Shown here: one piece after another, positions 39,427-39,832 of the stretch
Position numbering within the stretch: the first letter of the stretch is position 1
Layout of the letters: each line of letters begins with the position of its first letter
Assembly (NCBI GenBank): GCA_947165045.1
Contig: CAMUYW010000029.1
Location: forward strand, 1 to 39,832
From: an uncultured Fibrobacter sp.
Lineage (GTDB): Bacteria; Fibrobacterota; Fibrobacteria; Fibrobacterales; Fibrobacteraceae
Length of the DNA: 39,832 nucleotides
Reading direction: 5' to 3'
Program-made: the position numbers and the translations under genes
Notes under the pieces: generated by a model
Databases searched by the model: none
Seen by the model: only the letters and a program-made list of their open reading frames with translations
What the model was told of the DNA's origin: nothing

Positions 39427-39832
39427 ATGAATCGTTTGGCAAAATTGGGTCTTGCTGGCCTCTTTGCTTTTGGTCTTGCTCAGGCTAAGGTGAACTTCCC
39501 GTTCCCGCAGATGTCCGATTACGGTGGAAATGCAACGCTTTTGAGCGACAAGGCTAAGGCTTCCGAAGAATTGAAGTCCCAGTTTGCTTATTGGCTCAAG
39601 ACTATGTACAACGAAAGTGGTGATGTTGCCGGTGTGCGTTCCGATCCGGGTTCTGATCAGTATTTCTCGGAAGGTGTCGGCTACGGCATGCTTTTGATGG
39701 TCTATTTTAGCGACAACACAACGAGCTATCAGCCGCAATTCGACAAGATTTGGAACTTCTACAAGAAAATGATGAACGAAAACGGCCTGATGGTTTGGAA
39801 AGTCGGAAATCTTTCCCAAAAGTATGACCAGG
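39427..39832 (+). CDS. GH8-family secreted glycanase (5' part, cut by window end)
   Basis: The first 135 residues of a gene that runs off the window. It begins MNRLAKLGLAGLFAFGLAQA, a signal peptide cleaved after AQA. The mature start shows glycoside hydrolase family 8 features: ELKSQFAYWLKTMY, then YFSEGVGYGMLLMV, in which the Glu of SEGxxYGM is the general acid of the family, and NENGLMVWKVGN. GH8 enzymes cut beta-1,4-glucan, xylan or chitosan by an inverting mechanism; the subfamily needed to tell these apart is not visible in this fragment. TAGGAG six bases before the ATG supports the start. It has its own promoter candidate and is probably not part of the preceding run. Confidence 0.88.
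   Translation, partial: MNRLAKLGLAGLFAFGLAQAKVNFPFPQMSDYGGNATLLSDKAKASEELKSQFAYWLKTMYNESGDVAGVRSDPGSDQYFSEGVGYGMLLMVYFSDNTTSYQPQFDKIWNFYKKMMNENGLMVWKVGNLSQKYDQ

Noticed and set aside
1..39832. CRISPR array, tRNA, rRNA or transposase genes
   Set aside because: No regularly spaced identical repeats, no cloverleaf or rRNA-like sequence and no DDE/HUH transposase motif was seen; the short palindromes are dispersed single units.

Overview
The window looks like a piece of a Fibrobacter chromosome (F. succinogenes or a close relative). The basis is the moderate GC content, the secreted plant-polysaccharide enzymes (acetyl-esterase with CBM6, pectate lyase with a CBM, the start of a GH8 glycanase), the C-terminal sorting-type tails, and above all five tandem ~900-1000-residue lipoproteins. 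These match what I remember of the Fibrobacter-restricted paralogous family TIGR02171. No rRNA, tRNA, CRISPR array, transposase or phage gene was seen.

Layout. 1-3.5 kb: a small lipoprotein with a cyclophilin-like fold, then redox genes (EFR1-type flavodoxin-ferredoxin, NimA/PPOX-like flavoprotein, an exported flavodoxin, a DUF4405-like haem membrane protein). 3.5-6.3 kb, minus strand: an overlapping run hisC, RsuA/RluB-type pseudouridine synthase, EamA transporter. 6.7-10.5 kb: a phosphate module in which PhoB-like regulator, PhoR-like kinase and Na/Pi cotransporter overlap by 4 bp at each junction. 10.7-16.1 kb: three secreted carbohydrate-active proteins (Cthe_2159-type beta-helix lipoprotein, CE6-type esterase-CBM6, PL1 pectate lyase-CBM). 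16.1-20.5 kb: housekeeping genes (arginase-fold protein, nucleoside deaminase, radical SAM/SPASM protein, Dus, RdgB, TM2 protein).

20.6-39.3 kb is the striking part. An AlgX/AlgJ-like SGNH lipoprotein and a transglutaminase-like membrane-anchored protein precede five tandem paralogues (23509-37680). Each paralogue has a lipoprotein signal, an FGE-sulfatase (SUMF1) fold without the copper-binding cysteines, a TolB/PD40-type beta-propeller and a C-terminal SGNH-hydrolase-like domain. A GT-C-like polytopic membrane protein follows 7 bp after the last one. Spacing and overlaps suggest one transcription unit. The fourth paralogue carries a unique insert with six cysteines exactly nine residues apart. 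The substrate is unknown; acyl-ester chemistry on an envelope or plant polysaccharide is my inference. The window ends inside a GH8 gene.

A second theme is a family of short palindromic repeats. They lie between genes, including two full bipartite hairpin elements, and also in frame inside at least three genes, where they encode extra peptide. The GT-C-like gene has about four such tracts.
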